Positions 8,341 through 19,469 of a stretch of DNA of 64,000 bases are shown in pieces. The stretch comes from Lonepinella koalarum. Its GTDB lineage: Bacteria; Pseudomonadota; Gammaproteobacteria; Enterobacterales; Pasteurellaceae. How positions within the stretch are numbered: the stretch's first letter is position 1; the number at the start of each line of letters is the position of its first letter. The stretch is taken from contig NZ_SRHX01000006.1 of NCBI RefSeq assembly GCF_004565475.1, positions 1 through 64,000 of the forward strand. Reading direction: 5' to 3'. A program made the translations under genes and the position numbers. A model generated the notes under the pieces. That model was not told where the DNA came from and did not search any database. It worked only from the letters and a program-made list of their open reading frames with translations.

Positions 8341-9363
8341 CTATCTTATTGCGTTAACCAAATCTTTCACCAATTTCGGACCATGATAAACCAACCCAGA
8401 ATACAATTGTAATAAACTTGCCCCCGCCGCCATTTTCTCTTGAGCATTCTGCACCGAGTTAATGCCGCCACTTCCAATAATCGGTAGTTCACCTTGCAAT
8501 TCTTGATGTAAACGGCGAATAATGTCAGTACTTTTATGTTGCAACGGTTTGCCGCTTAATCCCCCCATTTCTTGTGAATACTTTAATCCCTTGATATTAT
8601 CCCGTGTAATCGTTGTGTTGGTAGCAATAACACCATCCATTTTGTGACGGCGTAAAGTATCTGCCATTTGAACTAGCTCCTGCTCGCTTAAATCAGGGGC
8701 AATTTTGACCACTATCGGCACATATTTATTATATTGCTGTGATAATACAAGTTGTCTGGCTTTTATACTCTGTAATAAATCATCTAAGGCATCACCGTAT
8801 TGTAATTGACGTAAGTCCGGTGTATTTGGTGATGAAATATTTACGGTAATATAATCCGCATAATTGTAAGCTTTATTTAAACAGAAAATATAATCATCTT
8901 TGCCTTTTTCAAGCGGGGTAATTTTATTTTTACCAATATTAATCCCTAAGACACCATTAAAACGTGCTTTTTTCACATTTTCAATTAAATGATCAATACC
9001 TTTATTATTAAAACCATTACGATTAATAATCCCTTCTGCTTCAACTAAACGAAATTGACGAGGTTTTGCATTACCGTCTTGTGCCAACGGTGTGACAGTT
9101 CCGACTTCAATAAAACCAAATCCCAAAGCTGCAAAACCAGCAATGGCTTCACCATCTTTATCCACTCCAGCCGCTAAACCTATTGCGTTTTTAAAGCGAA
9201 TCCCCATCACTGTTTTTTCTGTTCCTTGCGGACAAGCTAATAAAGCTTTAATGACATAATTAAGTAACGGATGATGAGCTAAACGCAAGATTGAAATGGT
9301 GAAATTATGGGCGGTTTCCGGTGGTAAAGTAAATAGTGCTTTACGAATTAAAGGATAAAACAT
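8341..9363 (-). CDS. pyrD: Dihydroorotate dehydrogenase (quinone), class 2
   Basis: Membrane-associated flavoprotein oxidising dihydroorotate to orotate with quinone, the fourth step of pyrimidine synthesis. The start [20 protein letters not shown] is the N-terminal membrane-binding region of class 2 enzymes. Then come [13 protein letters not shown], the FMN and orotate contact region [10 protein letters not shown], the catalytic-base region NISSPNTP (Ser in class 2 enzymes) and the phosphate-binding IIGSGGINS near the C-terminus. ATG 9361-9363 gives 340 residues against 336 in E. coli; an ATG five codons earlier (9378) lacks a ribosome site. It has its own downstream hairpin and follows pepN on the same strand. 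Confidence 0.95.
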   Translation of the reverse strand: MFYPLIRKALFTLPPETAHNFTISILRLAHHPLLNYVIKALLACPQGTEKTVMGIRFKNAIGLAAGVDKDGEAIAGFAALGFGFIEVGTVTPLAQDGNAKPRQFRLVEAEGIINRNGFNNKGIDHLIENVKKARFNGVLGINIGKNKITPLEKGKDDYIFCLNKAYNYADYITVNISSPNTPDLRQLQYGDALDDLLQSIKARQLVLSQQYNKYVPIVVKIAPDLSEQELVQMADTLRRHKMDGVIATNTTITRDNIKGLKYSQEMGGLSGKPLQHKSTDIIRRLHQELQGELPIIGSGGINSVQNAQEKMAAGASLLQLYSGLVYHGPKLVKDLVNAIR

Positions 9364-9384
9364 AGGATGATCTCTCATTTAAAA

Positions 9385-9406
9385 TAGGGCGTCTATCAAC
9401 GCCCTA
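9385..9406 (-). terminator. Terminator for pepN
   Basis: TAGGGCGT and ACGCCCTA form an 8-bp stem with a 6-base loop, followed on the minus strand by TTTTAAA. It lies 16 bp past the pepN stop and ends 22 bp before the pyrD start, so pyrD probably has its own promoter or receives read-through. Confidence 0.7.
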
Positions 9407-9422
9407 TGAATAACAACAATAA

Positions 9423-12041
9423 TTAACTATTCAACGCCTTCTCAATTTTTTCGTATAAGTCTCGAGAAAGATTTTCTACTTCAAATAAGCGTTGTAATGC
9501 GCGTTTCATTAATTGTTGACGTTGGCTATCATAACGTCTAAAACGAATTAATGGCTCAATTAGACGAGCCGCTACTTGCGGATTTGTTTTATTTAAATTA
9601 ATCAAAATTTCCGTTAAAAAACGATAGCCTGAACCATCTACAGCATGGAAAGCTCGTGGATTTTGATTAATAAAACTTCCCACCAAGGCACGTAAACGAT
9701 TTGGATTATTAAAGTTAAAACTTGGATGATCCATTAATTGCTGGACATTTAACAGCACATTGTCATCTGGTCGTGTTGCTTGTAAATTAAACCATTTATC
9801 CATCACTAACCCATCTTGGTGCCATTTTCGTTCAAAATCTGCCATTAAATTATCACGGCAAGCCAATTGTGCTTTACAAGCCGCGCTTAACGCAGCAAGA
9901 CTATCTGTCATATTGTTGGCATGCAAATAATGTTTATTGACCAACGCATTACCTAACTCTGTAAAGGCTAAATAATGCAAACAGAGATTACGTAAACCAC
10001 GTTTTGCAATATCTTGGGTATTAATTTGATAATCTTCTAAACGAATTTGATTATAGGTTTCAAGCCATTGTGTTTTTAAATTCTCTGCCAAAGTACGTTG
10101 CATAATATCACGCACGATGGCAATATTTTCAGGATCAATTACTTTAAATTGTTCAGCGAATTCAGCTTCTTTTGGCAAAGTTAAAATTAATGTGGTTAAT
10201 TCAATATTACTTTGGTAATTTGCCAATACTTGAGAAAGTGCGGTTAAAATTTGTGGAGAAAATTCTAGTTGTTGAGCATTTTTATACTGTTCTAATAAAC
10301 GACGCAATTCATAGCTAAACAACATTTGTACCGCATCCCAACGTACAAATTCATTTTGAGCAAATTTCAATAACGTAATTAATTGTTCAGGACTATAATC
10401 ATAATCTAATTTCACTGGTGCAGAAAAATCACATAATAATGCTGGTACGGGACGACTGGTAATATCATGGAATTCAAAAATCTGCTCGCTCTCGGTAATA
10501 TTTAGCACATCATCTACTAATTCACCATTTTTAAGCAAAGTAAATGGCATACCTTTTGGATTATACAAGGCTATTTTTAATGGAATATGCAAATTCACTT
10601 TGCTCATTTGATCCGCAGTTGGTGGTGTCATTTGTGACACGATTAATTTGTAGCTATGTTTTTTCTCATCATAGCTATCAGTCACTGTCAATTCTGGTGT
10701 ACCTGATTGACTGTACCAACGGCGAAATTGGGTTAAATCTACACCTGATGCACGTTCCATGGCAGAAACAAAATCTTCACAAGTGGCGGCTTTACCATCA
10801 TTTTCTGCAATATAAAGTTGCATACCTTTTTGGAAACGTTTTTCACCAAGCAAAGTATGCATCATACGAATAACTTCTGCCCCTTTCTCATACACAGTTA
10901 CGGTATAGAAATTATTCATTTCTAATACTTTTTCAGGACGAATCGGATGCGACATCGGACTTGCATCTTCGGCAAATTGCATAGTACGCAAGAATTGTAC
11001 ATTATTAATTCGATTCACTGCGCGCGAACCCGTATCAGACGAAAATTCTTGATCACGGAAAACCGTTAAGCCCTCTTTTAAACTCAACTGGAACCAATCT
11101 CGACAAGTCACACGATTACCAGTCCAGTTGTGGAAATATTCGTGGGCGATTACACGTTCTACATCTAAATAATCATTATCTGTGGCGGTTTGTGGATTGG
11201 CTAATACAAATTTTGAGTTAAATACATTCAACCCTTTATTTTCCATGGCACCCATATTAAAGAAGTCCACCGCAACAATCATATAAATATCTAAATCATA
11301 TTCTAAGCCAAAACGATCTTCATCCCATTTCATGGATTTTTTCAGGCTTCGCATCGCCCAATCCGCTCGATTTAAATTGCCCCGATCCACATATAATTCT
11401 AACAGCACATTACGACCACTTTTGGTCACAAAATTATCTTGTAATAAATCAAAATCCCCGGCCACTAAGGCAAATAAATAACATGGTTTTGGGAAAGGAT
11501 CTTGCCATTGCACCCAATGACGACCATCTGCTAAATCCCCTTGAGCAATACGATTACCATTAGATAATAAATACGGATATTTACTTTTATCTGCGGTAAT
11601 TGTGACATCGTAACGAGCTAACACATCTGGACGATCAAGCATATAGGTAATTTGGCGGAAACCTTCGGCTTCACACTGTGTACAAATTCCCTCACCAGAT
11701 TGATATAACCCTTGTAGTGACGTATTTTCTGCTGGCACCAAATAAGTAATAATTTCTAATTCAAATTGAACCGCACTTTCCCCACAGAGTTCGGTTAAAT
11801 CTAAGGTTAAACTTTCTTTATCTTGCTGATAAGCAGTAAATTCTGCACCATTTAATTTTATTGATGCAAATTGAAAGCCATGACCGTCTAAACGTAAACT
11901 TGTCGCTTCTGGATTTAAGCGTTCTACTCGGCTGACCGCTTTCACTACGGTATGCTTTGGATCTAATTGAAAATCAAGAGAGAGATGTGTAATAGTAAAG
12001 TCTGGCGTACGATAATTTTTTCTGTATTTAGCTTGTTGCAT
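9423..12041 (-). CDS. pepN: Aminopeptidase N
   Basis: Broad-specificity M1 zinc aminopeptidase of the cytoplasm, a major peptide-degrading enzyme. Visible are the exopeptidase motif GAMENKG and the zinc site HEYFHNWTGNR followed 18 residues later by the third ligand in the KEGLTVFRDQE helix. The C-terminal alpha-helical domain is complete. I chose ATG 12039-12041 (MQQAKYRKNYRTPDF) because it is preceded by TTGGACATTTTT and gives 872 residues, close to 870 in E. coli; the longer frame begins with TTG. No truncation is seen. Confidence 0.97.
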   Translation of the reverse strand: MQQAKYRKNYRTPDFTITHLSLDFQLDPKHTVVKAVSRVERLNPEATSLRLDGHGFQFASIKLNGAEFTAYQQDKESLTLDLTELCGESAVQFELEIITYLVPAENTSLQGLYQSGEGICTQCEAEGFRQITYMLDRPDVLARYDVTITADKSKYPYLLSNGNRIAQGDLADGRHWVQWQDPFPKPCYLFALVAGDFDLLQDNFVTKSGRNVLLELYVDRGNLNRADWAMRSLKKSMKWDEDRFGLEYDLDIYMIVAVDFFNMGAMENKGLNVFNSKFVLANPQTATDNDYLDVERVIAHEYFHNWTGNRVTCRDWFQLSLKEGLTVFRDQEFSSDTGSRAVNRINNVQFLRTMQFAEDASPMSHPIRPEKVLEMNNFYTVTVYEKGAEVIRMMHTLLGEKRFQKGMQLYIAENDGKAATCEDFVSAMERASGVDLTQFRRWYSQSGTPELTVTDSYDEKKHSYKLIVSQMTPPTADQMSKVNLHIPLKIALYNPKGMPFTLLKNGELVDDVLNITESEQIFEFHDITSRPVPALLCDFSAPVKLDYDYSPEQLITLLKFAQNEFVRWDAVQMLFSYELRRLLEQYKNAQQLEFSPQILTALSQVLANYQSNIELTTLILTLPKEAEFAEQFKVIDPENIAIVRDIMQRTLAENLKTQWLETYNQIRLEDYQINTQDIAKRGLRNLCLHYLAFTELGNALVNKHYLHANNMTDSLAALSAACKAQLACRDNLMADFERKWHQDGLVMDKWFNLQATRPDDNVLLNVQQLMDHPSFNFNNPNRLRALVGSFINQNPRAFHAVDGSGYRFLTEILINLNKTNPQVAARLIEPLIRFRRYDSQRQQLMKRALQRLFEVENLSRDLYEKIEKALNS

Positions 12042-12124
12042 AAAAATGTCCAAATAAGGCAAATATAAATATAATAATTAATAGTAAAGTGCTTAACAAA
12101 CAAGTAATTTACTATATTCTAGGG

Positions 12125-12622
12125 TTAAATTCGGCGAACTTGCCAAAATACTTTATTCCAATAAGGGCTATTTAATGAAGAATAAATGACTCCCCCCTTT
12201 GTTGATGCATGTAAAAACTTATCCTCTTTGACATAGATACCGACGTGATAACTGTTTGGTCCACGTCCAGTCTTAAAAAAGACCAAGTCCCCTGTTTGAA
12301 TTTGTGAACGTGGCACTCTTTTACCATAACGAGATTGCTCTGTGGTTGTTCTGGGAAGTTGAATATTAAAACGGTCTTTAAATGTGGTACGCGTAAACCC
12401 TGAACAATCTACCCCTGAACGTGTATTGCCCCCTAATAAATAAGGGACTCCCGCCCATTCACGTTGTTGTTCACTTAATAAAGCAATCACCATAATGGGA
12501 TCATTTAATTGACCTTGATAATTAATACCATCATATTCACCTTTATTAGATGAGGAAGAACAGCCAGTTAAATATAATGATATTAATAAAAACAAAGCAC
12601 TCAATCGCTGATAAAAATTCAT
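12125..12622 (-). CDS. NlpC/P60 family lipoprotein (MepS/Spr-like endopeptidase)
   Basis: Probable outer-membrane-anchored peptidoglycan DD-endopeptidase. MNFYQRLSALFLLISLYLTG precedes Cys in a lipobox (LTGC). The NlpC/P60 domain has the catalytic triad signature: GVDCSGFTR (nucleophile Cys), YHVGIYV (His) and FLHAST (third polar residue). The 165 residues fit the family. ATG 12620-12622 is chosen because AGGAAGATCG precedes it; a frame extension upstream lacks a signal. It follows ihfA by 69 bp on the same strand. The order with pheST and ihfA is the H. influenzae HI1311-HI1314 arrangement. Confidence 0.92.
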   Translation of the reverse strand: MNFYQRLSALFLLISLYLTGCSSSSNKGEYDGINYQGQLNDPIMVIALLSEQQREWAGVPYLLGGNTRSGVDCSGFTRTTFKDRFNIQLPRTTTEQSRYGKRVPRSQIQTGDLVFFKTGRGPNSYHVGIYVKEDKFLHASTKGGVIYSSLNSPYWNKVFWQVRRI

Positions 12623-12691
12623 CGATCTTCCTATAATAAAGTTACACAAAAGCTATCTATAGGGTTTATAAATAGCTTCTACATATTAGAA

Positions 12692-12988
12692 TTAACCTTT
12701 GGGTTTCGCTTTTTCTACTCTGGCACGTAATTTTTGTCCGGGGCGAAAAACCACTACTCGACGGGCAGAAACGGGTACACTTTCCCCCGTTTTTGGGTTA
12801 CGACCCGGTCTGGTAGATTTATCACGTAATTCAAAATTACCAAAACCCGATAATTTTACATCTTCTCCTTGTTCTAAAAAAAGACGAATTTGTTCAAAAA
12901 AACTTTCCACAAGTTCTTTTGCTTCTGGTTTTGCCAATCCACATTTATCAATGAGATTTTCTGCAATTTCAATTTTAGTTAATGTCAT
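12692..12988 (-). CDS. ihfA: Integration host factor subunit alpha
   Basis: DNA-bending protein that works as a heterodimer with IhfB in replication, recombination and transcription. The 98 residues show the DNABII fold: [20 protein letters not shown], the beta-arm with [10 protein letters not shown] (the intercalating Pro region) and a basic C-terminus. The start is 2 bp after the pheT stop, the same coupling to pheT as in E. coli. The last residues, KAKPKG, are basic and typical of the subunit. Confidence 0.96.
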   Translation of the reverse strand: MTLTKIEIAENLIDKCGLAKPEAKELVESFFEQIRLFLEQGEDVKLSGFGNFELRDKSTRPGRNPKTGESVPVSARRVVVFRPGQKLRARVEKAKPKG

Positions 12989-12990
12989 AA

Positions 12991-15381
12991 TTAATCTCTC
13001 AAATAAGCATTAAAACGCTGTTTTAATTCGGTTAATACCACTGAAATCACCGCATTAATATCTTCTTCTTCCAAAGTCTTTTCGGTGTCTTGAATAGTTA
13101 AGCTAATCGCTAAACTTTTATATCCGTCTGGCACGCCTTGACCCTGATAAACATCAAATAAATTCACACCAATTAATTTTTCGCCTGCCACTGTACGACA
13201 GACATCCAATACATCACTTGCCGCCACTGTATTCTCAACCACCAAAGCCAAATCACGACGATTCGCTGGGAATTTTGAAATCTCTTTTGCCACAGCCACT
13301 TTACGCTGTGCAATTTTATCCACTAAAATTTCACAAGCAAAGACTTTGCCATTTAAACCAATTTTTTGAGCAATGGTCGGATGAATTTGTCCAATAAAAC
13401 CAATTTCTTCGCCATTTAATACAATTGATGCCGATTGCCCCGGATGGAATGCTGGGAAAGCTTTTGACACAAATCTAACATCATTTGCATAAGCCGTCAA
13501 AGATAAAATATTTTCTAAATACCCTTTTAGATCAAAGAAATCCGCTTGTTCAGTTTTTCCAGCCCAATGTTCATTTAAACGTGAACCGGTCATTACCGCA
13601 CTAAATACTTGCTCTTGACGAACACCAAATTCTGCATTTTGATCAGGAATAAAGCGTAAGCCCACTTCAAATAAACGAATACGATTTTGCTGACGATTCT
13701 GATTATACAATACTGCCCCTAGCAATCCAGTCAATAAAGATACTCGCATAGCCGACATTTCGACAGAAATAGGATTTGGTAAAATCAAAGCATCTTGATT
13801 AGGGTGCAATAATTGCTGAATTTTCGGATCAACAAAACTATAGGTAATGGCTTCATAGAAATCGTTACCCACTAATGCTGTTTTGACACGCGAAACATCA
13901 ATATCAGCTTCACGATGCTCACGCATTTTTAAATGAGCTAACGGGGAATTATTTGGAATTTCATTATAACCATAAATACGAGCCACTTCTTCCACTAAAT
14001 CTTCTTCAATTTCAATATCAAAACGCCAGCTAGTTGAAGTAACCGTCCAAACATTATCAACAAAATCAACATCAAAGCCTAAACGTTGGAAAATATCTGT
14101 TACGGTAGCATCATCAATATAATGCCCTAATAAACTATCTAATTTTTCACGACGTAATTGTATTTGTTTGATTTTAGGTAAATGCTGTTCACTGACCACT
14201 TCACAAATTTCACCCGCTTCACCTCCACAAATGGCTAATAACAACGCTGTAGCTCTTTCCATTGCTTTACGTTGTAATTCAAAATCCACACCTCGTTCAA
14301 AACGATGTGAACTATCAGTATGCAAACCATATTGTCTAGCACGACCAGTAATCGCTAATGGATTGAAAAAAGCAGATTCTAAAATCACATCTTTGGTATT
14401 TTCCGCATCCACACCACTGGCTTGCCCGCCGAAAATCCCTGCCATGGCTAATGGACCTGTTTGATCTGCAATCACTAACGTATTACTTTGCAACGTCGCG
14501 GTAGTGCCATCTAATAGGACTAATTGCTCGCCATCTTTTGCCATACGCACATCAAAAGGTTGTGTCACTTTTTCTGCATCAAAAGCGTGCATAGGCTGTC
14601 CAAGCTCAAGTAAAATATAGTTTGTAATATCCACAATAGGATCGATAGAACGAATATCACAACGGCGTAACTTTTCTTTTAACCACATCGGTGTTGGTGC
14701 TTTTACGTTAACATTTTTCACTTTACGCAACAAATAACGTGGACAAGCATCTGGTGCTGAAATCTTAATATCCACTTTATCGCTAATCGTTGATGGAACA
14801 ATATCAAACTGCGGTGTATTTACCGCTTGTTTATTCACCACACCTAATTCACGAGCAATACCAGCAATACTTAAACAGTCTGCGCGATTTGGCGTTAAAC
14901 TAATTTCAATCGCTTGATCATTTAATTGTAAATAGTCACGCAAATCTATACCAATCGAGGCATCTGCTGGTAATTCAATAATACCACTATGATCTTCCGA
15001 AATCGCTAACTCACTAAAGGAACATAACATCCCTTCTGACGGCTGACCACGTAATTTTGCTTTTTTAATTTTAAAATTACCGGGTAAAACAGCCCCCACG
15101 GTAGCACAAGCCACTTTCAAGCCCTGACGACAATTTGGTGCACCACAGACGATATCTAATAAATGCTCGCCACCGACATTGACTTTAGTTACTCGTAATT
15201 TATCTGCATCAGGATGTTGAGCACATTCCACTACTTCACCTACCAATACACCAGAAAATTCACCAGCAACTGGCTCTACACCATCTACTTCTAAACCTAA
15301 CATGGTGATTTGATCGCATAATTGTTCAGTTGTAATGGCAGGATTAACCCACTCTCGAACCCACTGTTCACTAAATTTCAT
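12991..15381 (-). CDS. pheT: Phenylalanine-tRNA ligase beta subunit
   Basis: Large subunit of the alpha2-beta2 PheRS, carrying tRNA-binding and editing domains. The 796 residues match E. coli (795). Order seen: N-terminal tRNA-binding EMAP-like domain ([20 protein letters not shown]), B1/B5 DNA-binding-like domain, B3/B4 editing domain ([19 protein letters not shown]), B5 repeat, catalytic-like core (RLFEVGLRF) and a C-terminal anticodon-binding fold ([12 protein letters not shown]). It is separated from pheS by an extra gene at 15395-15862, with a gap of 13 bp to that gene. Confidence 0.97.
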   Translation of the reverse strand: MKFSEQWVREWVNPAITTEQLCDQITMLGLEVDGVEPVAGEFSGVLVGEVVECAQHPDADKLRVTKVNVGGEHLLDIVCGAPNCRQGLKVACATVGAVLPGNFKIKKAKLRGQPSEGMLCSFSELAISEDHSGIIELPADASIGIDLRDYLQLNDQAIEISLTPNRADCLSIAGIARELGVVNKQAVNTPQFDIVPSTISDKVDIKISAPDACPRYLLRKVKNVNVKAPTPMWLKEKLRRCDIRSIDPIVDITNYILLELGQPMHAFDAEKVTQPFDVRMAKDGEQLVLLDGTTATLQSNTLVIADQTGPLAMAGIFGGQASGVDAENTKDVILESAFFNPLAITGRARQYGLHTDSSHRFERGVDFELQRKAMERATALLLAICGGEAGEICEVVSEQHLPKIKQIQLRREKLDSLLGHYIDDATVTDIFQRLGFDVDFVDNVWTVTSTSWRFDIEIEEDLVEEVARIYGYNEIPNNSPLAHLKMREHREADIDVSRVKTALVGNDFYEAITYSFVDPKIQQLLHPNQDALILPNPISVEMSAMRVSLLTGLLGAVLYNQNRQQNRIRLFEVGLRFIPDQNAEFGVRQEQVFSAVMTGSRLNEHWAGKTEQADFFDLKGYLENILSLTAYANDVRFVSKAFPAFHPGQSASIVLNGEEIGFIGQIHPTIAQKIGLNGKVFACEILVDKIAQRKVAVAKEISKFPANRRDLALVVENTVAASDVLDVCRTVAGEKLIGVNLFDVYQGQGVPDGYKSLAISLTIQDTEKTLEEEDINAVISVVLTELKQRFNAYLRD

Positions 15382-15394
15382 CTATTCATCTCTC

Positions 15395-15862
15395 TTATTT
15401 TAATACTTCAAATGATAAGCCTTTAAAGACAATGTCATTAAACTGTACATCTAATTTATATTTACCTACAGGATCATTTTGCTCAAACTGCCAGCATCTT
15501 GTCACTACATTATTTTTAATCTCAGATTCATTAATTAGTGTAATCGCTAAAAAACCTTTTTTATCATCATCCACTTTAATATCTGAATCTTTTGCAATAA
15601 TATTAATTGGTGCCGGTGAAACAAAATATTCTACAAATTGGTTTTTATCCTGCACGGGAACATCTGACACTGCAACACATAAATTACGCGCTTTTGAACG
15701 AGAAAAGTGCGTACCTTTCATCACTTTAGCCGGCTGACTTGATGTATCCAAAACAAATATTGTCGCTTTGGGTTGAGTGGTGGTTGTTTCGATTACATTT
15801 TCTGTTACTGCCAATACTGATGCCGAAAATAATGTTAATGCCATAACCACTAATTTTTTCAT
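15395..15862 (-). CDS. Secreted protein of unknown function inserted between pheS and pheT
   Basis: I do not recognise this protein. It has a clear Sec signal peptide, MKKLVVMALTLFSASVLA, with predicted cleavage after Ala18. The mature part is about 137 residues with two cysteines, Cys62 and Cys123, a candidate disulfide. The sequence suggests a mostly beta fold (alternating hydrophobic stretches, no membrane helix after the signal). AGGAAATAAAT precedes the ATG. Gaps are 15 bp from pheS and 13 bp to pheT, so it is read on the pheST transcript. A periplasmic product between two cytoplasmic synthetase subunits is odd; no functional link is evident. Confidence 0.85.
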   Translation of the reverse strand: MKKLVVMALTLFSASVLAVTENVIETTTTQPKATIFVLDTSSQPAKVMKGTHFSRSKARNLCVAVSDVPVQDKNQFVEYFVSPAPINIIAKDSDIKVDDDKKGFLAITLINESEIKNNVVTRCWQFEQNDPVGKYKLDVQFNDIVFKGLSFEVLK

Positions 15863-15877
15863 ATTTATTTCCTAATA

Positions 15878-16949
<1,072 letters not shown>

Positions 16950-16983
16950 AATGAAATTAATGATTTTTGTTTTGCACAAATAA

Positions 16984-17009
16984 AAAAGAGAACAATTTTG
17001 TTCTCTTTT
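16984..17009 (-). terminator. Terminator for the peptide transporter gene
   Basis: A 12-bp perfect stem, AAAAGAGAACAA with TTGTTCTCTTTT, and a minimal 2-base loop; on the minus strand it is followed by more T residues (TTATTT). It separates the transporter gene from pheS. Confidence 0.8.
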
Positions 17010-17030
17010 GCCATAATTGACGAATAAGAA

Positions 17031-18458
17031 CTAATCTTTACCTTTTAATAAACGATTCAATACAGGTACCACTAACAACAGTAAAATCCCCGTTGCTAAG
17101 CCAATACTACTGATCATTTCATAGAAACTGGTTGGATCATTTTCATCAAAGCCATTTTTAAAGATAACCCCGCTCAGGGTAAAACCGAGAGAATAGGATA
17201 AGAAAGTCAATGCCACCATAGATGCTTGGAAATTTTTAGGGGCAATTTTGGTGGCTAACGACAAGGATACTGGACTTAATAATAATTCACTGATAGTAAT
17301 CAGTAAAATAAAGAAAAAGAACAATAAGAAACTTGAACCTTGAGCCGATACCATTAAGGAAAATGCAAAATAAGTGACACCTAATGCCAACATAGAAATA
17401 GCAAATTTAAGTGGTGTTTTTGGCTGCTTATCACCCATTTTTGTCCAAAGGGTGGCTAATAATCCAGCAATCAAAATTACCCATAAACTTTGTAATGAAC
17501 CCAACCAAGCAACCGGTACTTCAAAATTGAAAAAATGACGATCAATCGTTTGTTCAAAATACAAAATCATTGCTGTATCAAATTGCGCCCATAGTGACCA
17601 GAAAATACTGATAGTAATAAATAACGGAATAAATGCCACAATATTTCCTTTGTTTTCAACCTGATGACTCATCAATAATCGAGCAAAATAGCCAATGGTC
17701 AAACAAATTACACAAACTAATAAAATTCTTGGAAAATTTTGTAAGGTAAGAAATCCTGAAAAAATAGTCACCATCACAATAGCGATAAGTGCCAACCAAG
17801 AAAAACTCGCTTGTTTTTGTTCTTTTTTATTTAATGGATTCGGTACTGGACTTGGTGGTAAGTTTTTACGTCCACGCGAATACATCCATAAACCAAATGC
17901 CATTCCAACCGCAGCAGCACCAAAACCATAATGGAAACCATAAGAATGTTGCAAAATACCGCTTAATAACGGACCTAATAATGCCCCAATATTAATTGCA
18001 ATATAAAAAATAGAAAAGCCTGCATCACGCATATGGCGAGTATCATCGGTTTCATATAGGGTTCCCAAGGTTGCACTGGCGGTCGTTTTCACGCCACCAC
18101 TGCCTAAAGCAATACAAATCATCCCTAAGATCAAGCCTTCTAAGCCCGGTACAAGTGCAAGAATAATATGTCCACACATCACCACAATGCCGGAATAAAA
18201 TAACGTACGTTCCGCACCCAACACACGATCAGCTACCCAACCGCCAACTAAACAAGAAAGATAAACACTACCACCGTAAGCACCAACAATACCGCCAGCA
18301 ATATTTTTATCTATACCAAGTCCACCTTGGCTATATTCATAATATAAATAGAGAAATAAAATCGCTTTCATTCCGTAAAATGAAAAACGCTCCCATAACT
18401 CTATATGAAAAATACTCGATAATGCATAAGGATGTCCAAAGAAAGTTTTTTGTTGCAT
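17031..18458 (-). CDS. Proton-dependent oligopeptide (di/tripeptide) transporter, POT family
   Basis: Inner-membrane proton symporter for di- and tripeptides. The 475 residues contain about 12-14 membrane helices. The POT hallmark ExxERFxxYG is seen as ELWERFSFYG at residues 21-30, and the second signature region as GSGGVKTTASATLG followed by the FSIFYIAINIGAL segment. The C-terminal half has WLGSLQSLWVILIAG. It most resembles the DtpA/DtpB (TppB) group but the exact orthologue is not resolved. It is monocistronic, with a clear terminator at 16984-17009. Confidence 0.93.
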   Translation of the reverse strand: MQQKTFFGHPYALSSIFHIELWERFSFYGMKAILFLYLYYEYSQGGLGIDKNIAGGIVGAYGGSVYLSCLVGGWVADRVLGAERTLFYSGIVVMCGHIILALVPGLEGLILGMICIALGSGGVKTTASATLGTLYETDDTRHMRDAGFSIFYIAINIGALLGPLLSGILQHSYGFHYGFGAAAVGMAFGLWMYSRGRKNLPPSPVPNPLNKKEQKQASFSWLALIAIVMVTIFSGFLTLQNFPRILLVCVICLTIGYFARLLMSHQVENKGNIVAFIPLFITISIFWSLWAQFDTAMILYFEQTIDRHFFNFEVPVAWLGSLQSLWVILIAGLLATLWTKMGDKQPKTPLKFAISMLALGVTYFAFSLMVSAQGSSFLLFFFFILLITISELLLSPVSLSLATKIAPKNFQASMVALTFLSYSLGFTLSGVIFKNGFDENDPTSFYEMISSIGLATGILLLLVVPVLNRLLKGKD

Positions 18459-18586
18459 ACTGTATTCCTTCCATAACTACTATTAGTGAACATCAATCTA
18501 CAATATAACAACTCATTAACAAAGTATAAAATATTAAAATTGAGAGACTGATCACAAAATTTTACTATTTAGTGCTAAAAATAAAA

Positions 18587-18611
18587 AACCGACAGTATAT
18601 AACTATCGGTT
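18587..18611 (-). terminator. Terminator for bioD
   Basis: AACCGA and TCGGTT close a stem extended by AGT/ACT pairs around ATATA; on the minus strand it runs into TTTTTTATTTTT. It lies 24 bp past the bioD stop. Confidence 0.75.
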
Positions 18612-18635
18612 CCATCAATTCAAAATAAACCTTTC

Positions 18636-19364
18636 TTACTTTACTAATACTGTTTTTAAATACGTCAATCGCTCAATATTGGTCATATATTTCCCCACAT
18701 CTTGCGTTTCTGGTTTATAAATATAAGGAATCTCACCCAATAATGGTGCATCAATTTTATTACGCAAAGTATCAATCATTTCCGCATAATGCCCTAAACA
18801 AGGATTGATACGATTGGCAATCCAACCAATTAACGGTGCGCCTAGATTTAGTATGGATTGTACGGTTAACAAAGTATGATTAATACAACCTTCTTTAATT
18901 CCCACCACTAATACTACCGGCATTTGATGCTTAACCACCCAATCGGCAAAACTAAAATGCTTATTAATCGGCGATAACCATCCAAAACAACCTTCCACTA
19001 CCACAGTTTGGTATTTTCGATTTAAATGTGCTAAATCTTGATTAATTTTATCAATTTGAATCTGCTCTCCCTGATCGGTAAATAACGGCATAGTATGACT
19101 GAAAGTATAGCTATTAATATCCTGATAAGTCACATCTTGCTTTGTCGTGTGCATTAGGGTTAATACATCAGCATTATCTTCTGTACCATAATCACTTTTT
19201 GATCCGACACAATCCCCTACCGAAATTTCATCATCTTGCGTACAAGCAATCGGCTTATATCCCACAACGTCAATATCTAATGCTTGCAACGCTTGCATAA
19301 TAGCTCGTGTCGCAACCGTCTTCCCCACATTGGTATCAGTACCTGTTACAAAAAAACTACTCAT
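18636..19364 (-). CDS. bioD: Dethiobiotin synthetase
   Basis: ATP-dependent carboxylase that closes the ureido ring of dethiobiotin from 7,8-diaminopelargonate. The P-loop is [13 protein letters not shown] at the N-terminus, and the [10 protein letters not shown] segment corresponds to the conserved VEGAGG region with altered Ala-Gly residues. The 242 residues are within family range (225-245). ATG 19362-19364 follows AAGGATGTGATT; the longer frame starts with GTG. No other biotin genes are in the window. The Gly/Ala substitutions in VEGCFGW could mark the divergent BioD2-type paralogue known in this group. Confidence 0.9.
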   Translation of the reverse strand: MSSFFVTGTDTNVGKTVATRAIMQALQALDIDVVGYKPIACTQDDEISVGDCVGSKSDYGTEDNADVLTLMHTTKQDVTYQDINSYTFSHTMPLFTDQGEQIQIDKINQDLAHLNRKYQTVVVEGCFGWLSPINKHFSFADWVVKHQMPVVLVVGIKEGCINHTLLTVQSILNLGAPLIGWIANRINPCLGHYAEMIDTLRNKIDAPLLGEIPYIYKPETQDVGKYMTNIERLTYLKTVLVK

Positions 19365-19469
19365 AATCACATCCTTTTCCGAAAAAACACAACGATTGTA
19401 AAATATCTCGAAAATAGAATTATTGAGCTAACGCAAGTTTTATGTGGTTTATATTGGTTTTATTGCAAT

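Noticed and set aside
10544-10873. 109-codon frame opposite pepN
   Set aside because: Antisense to a conserved catalytic region; no ribosome site and no recognisable features.
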